NCBI GenBank assembly: GCA_964650975.1
Contig: CAZYWA010000131.1
Span: 1 to 16,820 of the forward strand
DNA: 16,820 nucleotides
Reading direction: 5' to 3'
From: CAZYWA01 sp964650975 [NCBI: uncultured bacterium]
GTDB taxonomy: Bacteria; JADJOY01
The translations under genes and the position numbers were made by a program. The notes beneath the pieces are model-generated. The model did no database searches. It saw only the letters and a program-made list of their open reading frames with translations, and was not told where the DNA came from. Shown here piece by piece: positions 8,567-16,820 of this stretch (the stretch's first letter is position 1; each line of letters starts with the position of its first letter).

Positions 8567-10254
8567 GCGCGATGAATCCCAACGAATCCCGAAAGCTCGC
8601 CCGGGTCGCCGGGCTCTGTTCCCTGGTTCTCCTGCTGTTCGGCATCGTGCCGGTGCTGTTCGGCTTGCCGATCAGCCTGGAGCGAGCGCCGCTCCTGGCC
8701 CTCTTCATCGGGCTCAACCTGGTGGGCGGCGTGGTGCTCCTGGTGTCGTCGATCGTGTGGAACCTGGAAGGGATCCGCACGCTCTTCACGGCACGCTCGA
8801 GCCGCATGGCGTCGAACGCGGTGCTCTACTCGGCGTTCTCCATCGGCGTGCTGGTGCTGCTCAACGTGCTGGCGGTGCGGCACAGCCACAAGTGGGACCT
8901 GACCGAGTCGAAGCTCTTCACGCTGGCGCCGCAGACCCAGAAGGTGCTGGACGGGCTCAAGCAGGACGTTCACGTCCGGGCCTTCTGGCGCAAGGCGGAG
9001 CAGGACCAGGTGAAGGACCTGCTCAACAATTACAAGCACGCCTCGCCCAAGGTCGTGGTCGAGTACCTCGACCCGATCGAGGACCCCGCGGCTGCGAAGC
9101 AATTCGAGATCACGCAGGAACGGACGCTTCACATCCAGTCGGGCAACGATCAGGTGAGGATCACCGAGCCGACCGAAGAAAAGATCACCAACGCCATCAT
9201 CAAGGTGAGCGGCGGCGAAGCCAAAGTGGTCTACGTCCTCAAGGGCCACGGCGAGCCGGACGTCGGCGATTCCACCTCGGTCAAGGGCTACGGGTTCTTC
9301 AAGAAGGCACTCGAGGACGAGCACTACCGCGTCGACGAGCTGCTGCTGATGACCAAAGGCGAGGTCCCGGCCGACGCCTCGCTGGTGATCGCGGCGGGAC
9401 CGCAGCGGCCCTACCTGCCCGAGGAGATCCAGGCGCTCGAGCACTACCTCGATCGCGGCGGCCGGCTGTTCGCGCTGTGCGAGCCGGTGTGGGACCCCGC
9501 GGCGAAGAAGCTCGTCGACACCGGGATCGAGGACATCCTCAAGAAGCGCGGCATCAACGCCAACGACAACCTGGTGCTCGACGTCGAGCTGCAGCTGTTC
9601 TCGGGTCCGCGCATCGGGCTGGCACCCGGCGCCGAGAGCTACGGCACGCATCCGATCACCGAGAACATGAAGGAAGTCACCTTTTACGGTGATTTCGTGC
9701 GGGAAGTCCGGCCGAATCCCGATTCACCGGGCGCCACCGTCACCACCTTGGTTCGCACCAGCCCGAACTCGTGGGCGGAAACGGATCTCGAGGCGATCTA
9801 CGACCGTCATCAAGCGAGCCACGACAAGGACGATCTGAGCGGTCCGATCTCGATCGCCGCCGCCTACGAGCGCAAGACGCCCGCGGACGCGAAGAAGAGC
9901 GGTGACCCGGATGCCGCCAAGGACGCGGCCGACGACAAGAAAGACGACGACAAGAAGGACGACGGCAAGAAAGACCTGGTGACGAGGATCGTGGCCTTCG
10001 GCGACTCGGACTGGGTCGACAACGGCCAGCTGACTCGCTTCGCGCCGAATCAGGATCTGGCGCTCAACGCGGTGGGGTGGCTGGTCGACAAGGGCGACCT
10101 CATCTCGATCCGTCCGCGCAAGTCGAAGGTCGCGCAGCTGGCGCTCAACTCGGCCCAGACCCAGGTGATCTTCGTGGCGTCGGTGTTCCTGCTCCCCGAA
10201 ATCCTGCTGCTCGCCGGCCTCGCGGTGTGGCAGAACCGAAAGTGGACGGTGTGA
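8563..10254 (+). CDS. GldG-family ABC transporter auxiliary protein
   Basis: A 563-aa membrane-anchored protein. Three N-terminal membrane segments (about residues 13-34, 44-65 and 84-104) precede a large extracytoplasmic region. That region begins KWDLTESKLFTLAPQTQKVLDGL and includes VYVLKGHGEPD and a segment FALCEPVWDP, wording typical of the GldG/ABC_transp_aux family. A Lys/Asp/Ala-rich linker at about 440-470 is followed by IVAFGDSDWVDN, DKGDLISIRPRK and a C-terminal membrane helix (about 535-557). In gliding Bacteroidetes GldG works with GldA and GldF; elsewhere the role is unknown. GTG 8563 overlaps the permease stop as GTGA. ATG 8572 is an alternative with GGTGA 5 nt before it, but the same GTGA device at the next junction favours 8563. 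Confidence 0.9.
   Translation: MSAMNPNESRKLARVAGLCSLVLLLFGIVPVLFGLPISLERAPLLALFIGLNLVGGVVLLVSSIVWNLEGIRTLFTARSSRMASNAVLYSAFSIGVLVLLNVLAVRHSHKWDLTESKLFTLAPQTQKVLDGLKQDVHVRAFWRKAEQDQVKDLLNNYKHASPKVVVEYLDPIEDPAAAKQFEITQERTLHIQSGNDQVRITEPTEEKITNAIIKVSGGEAKVVYVLKGHGEPDVGDSTSVKGYGFFKKALEDEHYRVDELLLMTKGEVPADASLVIAAGPQRPYLPEEIQALEHYLDRGGRLFALCEPVWDPAAKKLVDTGIEDILKKRGINANDNLVLDVELQLFSGPRIGLAPGAESYGTHPITENMKEVTFYGDFVREVRPNPDSPGATVTTLVRTSPNSWAETDLEAIYDRHQASHDKDDLSGPISIAAAYERKTPADAKKSGDPDAAKDAADDKKDDDKKDDGKKDLVTRIVAFGDSDWVDNGQLTRFAPNQDLALNAVGWLVDKGDLISIRPRKSKVAQLALNSAQTQVIFVASVFLLPEILLLAGLAVWQNRKWTV
9931..9972 (+). repeat. Short tandem repeat encoding Asp/Lys tract
   Basis: Units GACGACAAGAAA (9931-9942), GACGACGACAAGAAG (9943-9957) and GACGACGGCAAGAAA (9958-9972) encode DDKK, DDDKK and DDGKK. 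They form part of a charged linker in the GldG-family protein. Such 15-bp repeats can change copy number by slippage without breaking the frame. Confidence 0.7.
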
Positions 10255-11882
10255 AGGCGCGCAATTCGATCTTCATGGCGGTGATGTTCGCCCTGCTACT
10301 GGGCGGCGTCTGGTACTTCGAGCTCCGCGAAGGCGCGCAGCCGGCCAAGCCCACGGGCAAGGGCGGTGACTCTGGCCAGCCGGCGGAGCCCGAAGAGGCC
10401 ACCGTTTTCGACGACGTTAACTGGGATCAGCTCGCCCGCATCGAGCTCACCAGCTCGGCCCAGGTCGGCACGATCGTGCTGTCGCGGCCCATGTCCGGAG
10501 ACGACCGGGCCTGGCGCATCGTGAAGCCCCTCGAGACCGAGGCGGACTCGAGCGCCGTCGACACCCTGATCAACTCGCTCAAGAACCTGAAGGCCGAAAC
10601 GGTGTCGTCGGATCCGTCGAAGGACCTGCAGCCTTTCGGCCTCAAGAATCCTGGTACCTACGTCGACCTGGTCTTCCAGCCGGGCGGCAAGGCGATCATC
10701 CAGAAACGTTTGCTCGCCGGCGACAAGGCGCCGGTGGGCTACAAGGCGTATTTCAAGCGCGGCGATCGCACGGACGTGCTGCTCACCGGTGCCTACACCA
10801 AGACCTCGCTCGAGAAGCGGCTCTTCGATCTACGCCAGAAAACGATCCTGAGCTTCGAGAAGGACGACGTCCGGAAGCTGGTCCTCGACGGTCCCTCCGG
10901 CCACGCGGCGCTCACCAAGACCGGCAATGCCTGGCGTCTCGAGGAGCCTGCGATGGGCCGAGCGTCGAAGGCCGAGGTGGAGAAGATCCTGACGGCGCTC
11001 TCCGGCCTGCGCGCGGTCGACGTCGCGGCCGAGGACGACGCCGATCCGGCGTCCTTCGGCCTCGACCATCCGTCGATGACGGTGAAGATCACCACCGGTG
11101 AGCAGGACAAGACCGCCGAGCGTGAGATCGAGTTCGGCAAGGTGGACGATGCCCAGAAGCGAGTCTACGTGAAGCACTCGTCCCGGAAGCCGGTGTTCCT
11201 GGTGTCGAGCTATTCGCTGGACGGTCTCAAGAAATCGCCCGGCGACCTGCGCGACAAGAAAGTCCTCGATTTCGAGAAGGACGCGGTGCGCACCATCGAG
11301 ATCCACGATGCGGCCGGCGACATGCGGATCGCGAAGCGCGGCGAGGACGAGGCCGCCGCGCCGAAGGACAAGGGCGCGAAGGACGCGGACAAAGCGAAAC
11401 CGTCGAGCCACTGGCTGGTGGAAAGCCCCACCGCGGGCGAGGCCGATCAGGCCAACGTGAACCAGATGCTGCTCACGCTGGCGGGCCTCGAAGCCAAGCA
11501 ATTCCTGGACGGCGACCAGCGGCCACTGCCGCTCGACTCGGGCCTCCAGGACCCCGAGATCCGCGTCCGGCTGCTGGGTGAGGGTGGGGCCGAGCTGGGA
11601 GTGCTGGAGGTCGGCTCCAACGTTTCCGGCACCGGCTCGGCTGGCGGAGAGGGCCAACCGGCAATCCCGCCGGATCGCTTCGTCCACGTGGCCGGGTTCG
11701 ACACCGTGTACACGGTGGCGGGGCGGTTCGTGGACGACATTCCCAAGCGGGTCGACGATCTGCTCAAGAAGAAAGCCGAAAGCCCCGCTGAAACCGCACC
11801 CAAAGCGACGGCTCCGGCGACACAACCCGCCGCGCCGCTCCCACCCGCGCCTGCCGCCACGCCCCCGCCAGCCTCGGGCTGA
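10251..11882 (+). CDS. DUF4340 protein with three tandem domain copies
   Basis: A 543-aa protein with one N-terminal membrane helix (about residues 6-23) and the remainder probably periplasmic. Three similar units follow. Each has a strand such as ARIEL, VRKLVL or VRTIEI, then a Trp-centred W-R/L-x-x-x-P motif (W88, W228, W388), a helix ending L-x-x-L-x-A, and a G-L-x-x-P turn before a V-x-(L/I) strand (FGLKNP, FGLDHP, SGLQDP). This pattern is DUF4340. The third unit has a Lys/Asp/Ala-rich insertion (about 364-385). The tail from about 513 is Pro/Ala-rich. GTG 10251 overlaps the GldG stop as GTGA; ATG 10275 is less likely. It is the last gene of the exporter operon and is often found with GldG-type genes. 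Function unknown; an extracytoplasmic partner of GldG is inferred. Confidence 0.88.
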   Translation: MKARNSIFMAVMFALLLGGVWYFELREGAQPAKPTGKGGDSGQPAEPEEATVFDDVNWDQLARIELTSSAQVGTIVLSRPMSGDDRAWRIVKPLETEADSSAVDTLINSLKNLKAETVSSDPSKDLQPFGLKNPGTYVDLVFQPGGKAIIQKRLLAGDKAPVGYKAYFKRGDRTDVLLTGAYTKTSLEKRLFDLRQKTILSFEKDDVRKLVLDGPSGHAALTKTGNAWRLEEPAMGRASKAEVEKILTALSGLRAVDVAAEDDADPASFGLDHPSMTVKITTGEQDKTAEREIEFGKVDDAQKRVYVKHSSRKPVFLVSSYSLDGLKKSPGDLRDKKVLDFEKDAVRTIEIHDAAGDMRIAKRGEDEAAAPKDKGAKDADKAKPSSHWLVESPTAGEADQANVNQMLLTLAGLEAKQFLDGDQRPLPLDSGLQDPEIRVRLLGEGGAELGVLEVGSNVSGTGSAGGEGQPAIPPDRFVHVAGFDTVYTVAGRFVDDIPKRVDDLLKKKAESPAETAPKATAPATQPAAPLPPAPAATPPPASG

Positions 11883-11945
11883 GCGCTAGCGCGGTGAGCG
11901 CGCAGCACCCGGCCGGGACCGGTCCGGCCCCTCGATCCGGATCGA
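11883..11945. repeat. Cluster of three palindromes after the exporter operon
   Basis: Right after the DUF4340 stop come three elements. GCGCTAGCGC (11883-11892) is a perfect palindrome. GGCCGG/CCGGCC arms (11911-11916 and 11924-11929) flank a 7-nt loop. TCGATCCGGATCGA (11932-11945) is a 14-bp perfect palindrome. The GGCCGG hairpin may end the operon's transcript, although no T-run follows. The 14-bp palindrome looks more like a protein site and lies 40 bp upstream of the dnaK -35 box. Confidence 0.45.
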
Positions 11946-11947
11946 AG

Positions 11948-11977
11948 TTCCCGATCTGATTCCCGAAATCTGTCCCG
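11948..11977 (+). repeat. Triple 12-nt-spaced direct repeat upstream of dnaK promoter
   Basis: TTCCCG at 11948, TTCCCG at 11960 and GTCCCG at 11972 start exactly 12 bases apart. Each is followed after a short variable gap by CTG. The array ends 7 bp before the -35 box of the dnaK promoter, where an activator or repressor could bind. It is not a CIRCE element (TTAGCACTC-N9-GAGTGCTAA), which is absent. Confidence 0.4.
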
Positions 11978-11984
11978 CTGGAGC

Positions 11985-12012
11985 TTGACTCCGAGGCGGT
12001 CGTGATTAGGTT
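11985..12012 (+). promoter_or_regulatory. Candidate dnaK promoter
   Basis: TTGACT (11985-11990), a 16-nt spacer and TAGGTT (12007-12012) form a sigma-70-like promoter. The pattern is the same as in the two promoters of the bamD/exporter region. The preceding base gives CTTGAC, which partly recalls the heat-shock -35 CTTGAA, but no CCCCAT-type -10 is present. Transcription would begin near 12019 with a leader of about 75 nt. Confidence 0.55.
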
Positions 12013-12030
12013 ACGCCCGGTTGCATTGCG

Positions 12031-12056
12031 GGCGCTGCGCGACCGTCGCGCGCGCC
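12031..12056 (+). promoter_or_regulatory. Strong stem-loop in dnaK leader
   Basis: GGCGC (12031-12035) pairs with GCGCC (12052-12056), and GCGCGA (12037-12042) pairs with TCGCGC (12046-12051). This gives an 11-bp GC-rich stem with one bulged T and a 3-nt loop. It lies wholly in the predicted leader, near the 5' end of the transcript, where it could stabilise the mRNA or modulate translation. Confidence 0.5.
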
Positions 12057-12076
12057 CCCATCCGAGCGGCTTGCCC

Positions 12077-12094
12077 GTTCGCGGAGAATCGAAC
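12077..12094 (+). promoter_or_regulatory. Small hairpin presenting the dnaK ribosome site
   Basis: GTTCG (12077-12081) and CGAAC (12090-12094) are exact complements. The 8-nt loop contains the Shine-Dalgarno GGAGA (12083-12087), and the stem ends at the base before ATG 12095. A 5-bp stem that close to the start codon could give temperature-dependent initiation, but the ribosome site is in the loop rather than paired, unlike known fourU or ROSE thermometers. Confidence 0.35.
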
Positions 12095-14011
<1,917 letters not shown>

Positions 14012-14050
14012 GGCGCGCGTACCTGAAATCGACGGAGAGGGTGAAGGCAA

Positions 14051-14626
14051 ATGGCTGACCCGAATCGCACTGGTCCCGAGGGTGGCGAGCAGACCTTTCA
14101 GGTGCGTGACCGCCGGCAGTTCACGTCGGAAGGCGAACGGCGCGAGCCGGTCGCCGGGGCCATCGAGGAGCGGCGCGAGCCGCCCCCGGTGGCGCGCCCC
14201 GCCCAGTCCGAGCCGGCACAACCTCCACCCGCTCCCGCGAGTGGCCGAGCCGCGCCCGTGACGGACGATCAGCCGCGCAAGCGGTCGCTGCGCGAGCGCA
14301 TCTTGGGGCGCAAGGGCCGGGAAGACGAACCGGGACCGGAAGCATTTCCCGGCGCCGAGCCGCCCGACGCCTCCGCCGAGGAAATCAACTTCCCGAACTT
14401 CATCCTGTCGCTGATGACGCAGTCGCTCATGCACATGGGCGAAATTCCCGACCCGATCACGCAGCAAAGTCACAAGGATCTGGGTCTCGCCAAGCAGACC
14501 ATCGACCTGATCGCGATGCTCGAGCAGAAGACCCGCGGCAACCTGTCGAAGGACGAGGAGCACCTGATGGCCGAGGTGCTCTACAAGCTGCGCATGCTGT
14601 TCGTGGAAGTCGCCCAGGCGCGCTAG
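14051..14626 (+). CDS. DUF1844 domain protein
   Basis: A 191-aa protein of unknown function. Residues 1 to about 110 are rich in Pro, Arg, Glu and Ala, have no hydrophobic segment and are probably disordered. From residue 112 comes a compact helical DUF1844 domain: NFILSLMTQSLMHMGEIPDP, then DLGLAKQTIDLIAMLEQKTRGNLS and the end LYKLRMLFVEVAQ. These are the conserved stretches of the family. GGAGAGG at 14034-14040 is the ribosome site, 10 nt before the ATG. It follows dnaK by 39 nt with no terminator visible, so the two are likely cotranscribed, which hints at a link to proteostasis (inference only). Its stop lies 18 nt from the end of the convergent glycosyltransferase gene, with no room for a normal terminator. 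Confidence 0.9.
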   Translation: MADPNRTGPEGGEQTFQVRDRRQFTSEGERREPVAGAIEERREPPPVARPAQSEPAQPPPAPASGRAAPVTDDQPRKRSLRERILGRKGREDEPGPEAFPGAEPPDASAEEINFPNFILSLMTQSLMHMGEIPDPITQQSHKDLGLAKQTIDLIAMLEQKTRGNLSKDEEHLMAEVLYKLRMLFVEVAQAR

Positions 14627-14644
14627 AGCGAGAGCGGGTGGCGG

Positions 14645-16291
14645 TCACGGCGCGGCGCTCCCAGGCGGGGTGTCGCGGCGGCGGAAGAGGTGGAACGTGT
14701 TCCTGAGCTCCGCGGGGAGTAGCTCCGTGGCCGGCTCGTAGCGGGAGCTCACGAGCTCGGCCAGCCGCGGGAACTGGGCGATCGGGTAGCTGCCGTAGTG
14801 GCTGATGTCGCCTGGGCTGGTGTCGACGATGATGGCGGGTGGCCGCCGGGCCAGGTCGGCGATGAGGGCGTCCCATGCGCCGGGCAGGATGCGTCCGTTG
14901 CTGCCGGCGGCGTCACCCACGCCCGGGACGTAGCCGGTGAGCGCGTTCGTGAACGAAAAGCGCGTGGCGCACTCGCGCCGCGCGTAGATGTAGATCTTCG
15001 ACGCCATTCCCCAAACGAAGATCGGATCGTCGGGACGGGTCGCCGAGAGGATCGTCTCCCCCACCGCCCGCTGGTCCGGGTCCCAGCGATGTCCGGCGCG
15101 GCTCGACCAGCGCCGCTCGAGCGGGCCGACCGAGGTCACCACCAGGACCACCGCCAGGACCACCGAGGCCCACGTTCCCACCCGCTCGGCCTCGAGTGAC
15201 GGCTTCCACCGACTCAGCAGCGGGGCAAGCCAGGCGAGCAGCCGATCGACCGCCGCGCCACTCAGGATCGCGAGCGGCGGCAGCGTCTGGACGTAGTAGT
15301 GCCCGAAATCTCGTGCGGAGACGCTGGCTCCGACGAGCGCCGAAACGAGCCAGCCCAGGAACAACGTCTCGGGCGGCAGCCGAGCGGGCTCCCCTCGCAG
15401 GCTTCGAACGATCGCAGCCAGGTTCCACGGCAGCACCGCGGCGACCAGCGCGGTCACCACCGGAAAGCCCAGGGAGATCGACCGAAAGGTCTTGCCGAGG
15501 CTCTGGACCCGGTCGTGCCAGCCGATCGTCGCCATGTAGACCTTGGTGTTGTAGGTCCAGAACCAGGTCACGAAGTCGCCGAGGGCGTGGCGGATCGCGA
15601 AGTACCCGAGCAGCGCGCCGAGCAGCAGCGCGAACCCTCCCACCATCGCTGCACCCGCGCGCAGTGCCGCGCGCGGCCTTCGCCGGGCGGCGAGCCCCAG
15701 CACCACGAACGTGCCGCCGGCCGCGGCATCGAGCAGCGCGACTTGCTTGGAGCTCGCCGCGATCGCGTAGCAGGCGCCCGACAACCACAGGAGCCGGGTG
15801 TCGTCGCGATCCGTCGATGTGATGCAGAGCCAGGCACCCGCCGTGGTGAACGCGATGAGCGGCCACTCGGTGTGGAACGCGAATGCGTCGGCCGGGCGGC
15901 CCACGGTGTAAGCCATGATCGCGAACGCCAGGGAAGCGAACGCCGCGGCGCGCGCACCGAAAGCGCGGCGGGTGCAGCCGTGCACGGCCCACGTGATGCC
16001 CGCCACCAGGACGGCGAACGCGGCGTGCAGCGCCGTGACGTCGAACCGTCCGGCGACCCGCAGCACGGCCGCGTAGAGGTAGTACGTGAGCGGACCGCGA
16101 TGGTCGACGCCGTCGCGGTAGGGGACGCCTCCGTCGAGGATGGCGTGCGCCACGGTCATCGAGACCGCCTCGTCGCCGTTCCAGAGCAGTGGCCAGGTCG
16201 GAATGCGAAGCAGGAAGAAGCTCAGGATCACGCCGGCGAGCAGCGCCCATTCGCCGGTCGCGCGCAGCCCTGAGTCTCGGGGGGTGCTCAC
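14645..16291 (-). CDS. GT-C (family 39/PMT-like) membrane glycosyltransferase
   Basis: A 548-aa polytopic inner-membrane protein with roughly ten or more hydrophobic helices, starting at WALLAGVILSFFLLRI. The first extracytoplasmic loop holds NGDEAVSM (D40-E41), the position of the catalytic acidic residues in GT-C enzymes, and PYRDGVDHRGPLTYYLYA. Both are typical of the PMT_2/ArnT-like group, as is RDFGHYYVQTLPPLAIL further on. The last ~140 residues form a soluble domain (from about GETILSATRPDDPIFVWG). Such enzymes move a sugar from a polyprenyl phosphate to a lipid, glycan or protein outside the membrane. The start is GTG 16291, overlapping the stop of the GT2 gene as GTGA. The upstream GT2 probably makes its donor. 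Acceptor unknown; the start and family are well supported. Confidence 0.87.
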   Translation of the reverse strand: MSTPRDSGLRATGEWALLAGVILSFFLLRIPTWPLLWNGDEAVSMTVAHAILDGGVPYRDGVDHRGPLTYYLYAAVLRVAGRFDVTALHAAFAVLVAGITWAVHGCTRRAFGARAAAFASLAFAIMAYTVGRPADAFAFHTEWPLIAFTTAGAWLCITSTDRDDTRLLWLSGACYAIAASSKQVALLDAAAGGTFVVLGLAARRRPRAALRAGAAMVGGFALLLGALLGYFAIRHALGDFVTWFWTYNTKVYMATIGWHDRVQSLGKTFRSISLGFPVVTALVAAVLPWNLAAIVRSLRGEPARLPPETLFLGWLVSALVGASVSARDFGHYYVQTLPPLAILSGAAVDRLLAWLAPLLSRWKPSLEAERVGTWASVVLAVVLVVTSVGPLERRWSSRAGHRWDPDQRAVGETILSATRPDDPIFVWGMASKIYIYARRECATRFSFTNALTGYVPGVGDAAGSNGRILPGAWDALIADLARRPPAIIVDTSPGDISHYGSYPIAQFPRLAELVSSRYEPATELLPAELRNTFHLFRRRDTPPGSAAP

Positions 16292-16820
16292 GAGCCCAGC
16301 ATCCGGCGGATGTCGCCTCGGAGCTCGATCGCCTTGTGGGCGAAGGTGCCGTAGCGCACCGTGGGCTCACCCCCGCAGCGGTCGCGGAACCGGATCGGCA
16401 CGTAGTGGTGCCGGCAGACGGGATCTCGCTTGAGCAGCAACGCCATCGCCACGTTGACCAGCGAGAACGAGTCCGGGACGCGGCCCAGCTGCGGCTCGAG
16501 CACGCGGCCGCGCATGAGCCGATAGGGAACGTTTGGGTCGGGCAGCCAGGTTCCGCAGGTGACCAGCACGAAGAGGCACAGCACCCGGCTCACCAGAGCA
16601 CGGCGGAAGCCGTCGTCGCGTCGGGTGCGAACCCCGTAGATCACATCGAAGGTCTCGCGAGAGCGCCACATCTCGGCGAAGAACCGCGGGTCGCATTGTC
16701 CGTCCGAATCGATCTGCAGCACCCAGCGCGCACCCCGGCGTAGCGCCTCCCGGTATCCCTCGAGGCAGGTCTGGCCGTGGCCGCGGTAACGGCAGTGCTG
16801 TACGCGCGCACCGGAGCGAG
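16288..16820 (-). CDS. GT2 polyprenyl-phosphate sugar synthase (DPM1-like), C-terminal part
   Basis: The frame is open from the right edge, so the N-terminus is missing; about 176 residues are seen. They begin RSGARVQHCRYRGHGQTCLE and continue GARWVLQIDSDGQCDP, where DSD is the DxD metal and nucleotide-sugar site of GT-A folds. The rest (PDPNVPYRLMR, PDSFSLVNVAMALLL, HYVPIRFRDRCGG) follows the dolichol-phosphate mannosyltransferase pattern. Such enzymes load a sugar from a nucleotide donor onto undecaprenyl phosphate on the cytoplasmic face. No membrane-anchor domain follows the catalytic part in what is visible. The stop overlaps the GTG start of the GT-C gene, so the two are translationally coupled and probably form a two-step pathway. 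Sugar identity cannot be told. Confidence 0.88.
   Translation of the reverse strand, partial: RSGARVQHCRYRGHGQTCLEGYREALRRGARWVLQIDSDGQCDPRFFAEMWRSRETFDVIYGVRTRRDDGFRRALVSRVLCLFVLVTCGTWLPDPNVPYRLMRGRVLEPQLGRVPDSFSLVNVAMALLLKRDPVCRHHYVPIRFRDRCGGEPTVRYGTFAHKAIELRGDIRRMLGS

Noticed and set aside
11883-12094. CIRCE element or canonical sigma-32 promoter before dnaK
   Set aside because: No TTAGCACTC/GAGTGCTAA dyad and no CCCCAT-type -10 at the right distance were found; only a CTTGAC-like -35 is present.

Overview
The window is high-GC, densely coded bacterial chromosome. It carries eleven protein-coding genes, nine complete and two cut by the window edges. A BamD-type outer-membrane assembly factor and a type IV pilus ATPase point to a diderm bacterium. 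The gene set (thpR-recA-pilT-alaS, a GldG/DUF4340 exporter operon, dnaK followed by a DUF1844 gene) would fit a deep-branching soil or sediment lineage such as Eisenbacteria, Acidobacteria or the old Deltaproteobacteria. That placement is inference only; no rRNA or other decisive marker is present. Start codons are often not ATG: TTG for pilT and bamD, and GTG for alaS, gldG, the DUF4340 gene and the GT-C gene.

Positions 1-5545 (+ strand) hold the end of an RNA 2',3'-cyclic phosphodiesterase gene (thpR), recA, a PilT/PilU-type pilus retraction ATPase and alaS. recA and alaS are often separated by recX; here a pilus ATPase gene is in that place. About 100 bases near the 3' end of recA have strikingly AT-rich codons and contain a sigma-54-like motif. 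alaS converges on a BamD-like gene on the - strand (5750-6691) that has a Sec signal peptide but no lipobox cysteine.

Positions 6692-7012 are a divergent control region. Two back-to-back promoters, each with a perfect TTGACA -35 box, fire left into bamD and right into a four-gene exporter operon. Each promoter is overlaid with perfect inverted repeats, which look like operators.

Positions 7013-11882 (+ strand) are that operon: an ABC ATPase, an ABC-2 permease, a GldG-family membrane-anchored protein and a DUF4340 protein. The last two junctions are four-base GTGA overlaps. The DUF4340 protein has three tandem copies of its domain. Substrate and function are not established for such operons outside gliding Bacteroidetes.

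Positions 11883-14626 hold a regulatory stretch (three palindromes, a 12-nt-spaced direct repeat, a promoter, and a leader with two hairpins), then dnaK and a DUF1844 gene. grpE and dnaJ are not beside dnaK. Positions 14645-16820 (- strand) hold a coupled pair of glycosyltransferases: a GT2 polyprenyl-phosphate sugar synthase (cut by the right edge) and a GT-C membrane glycosyltransferase.

I found no mobile element, CRISPR array, tRNA, rRNA or defence system. Most genes belong to recognised families. The least explained parts are the triple-DUF4340 exporter operon, the operator-like architecture of the divergent promoters, the dnaK leader and the compositional patch in recA.
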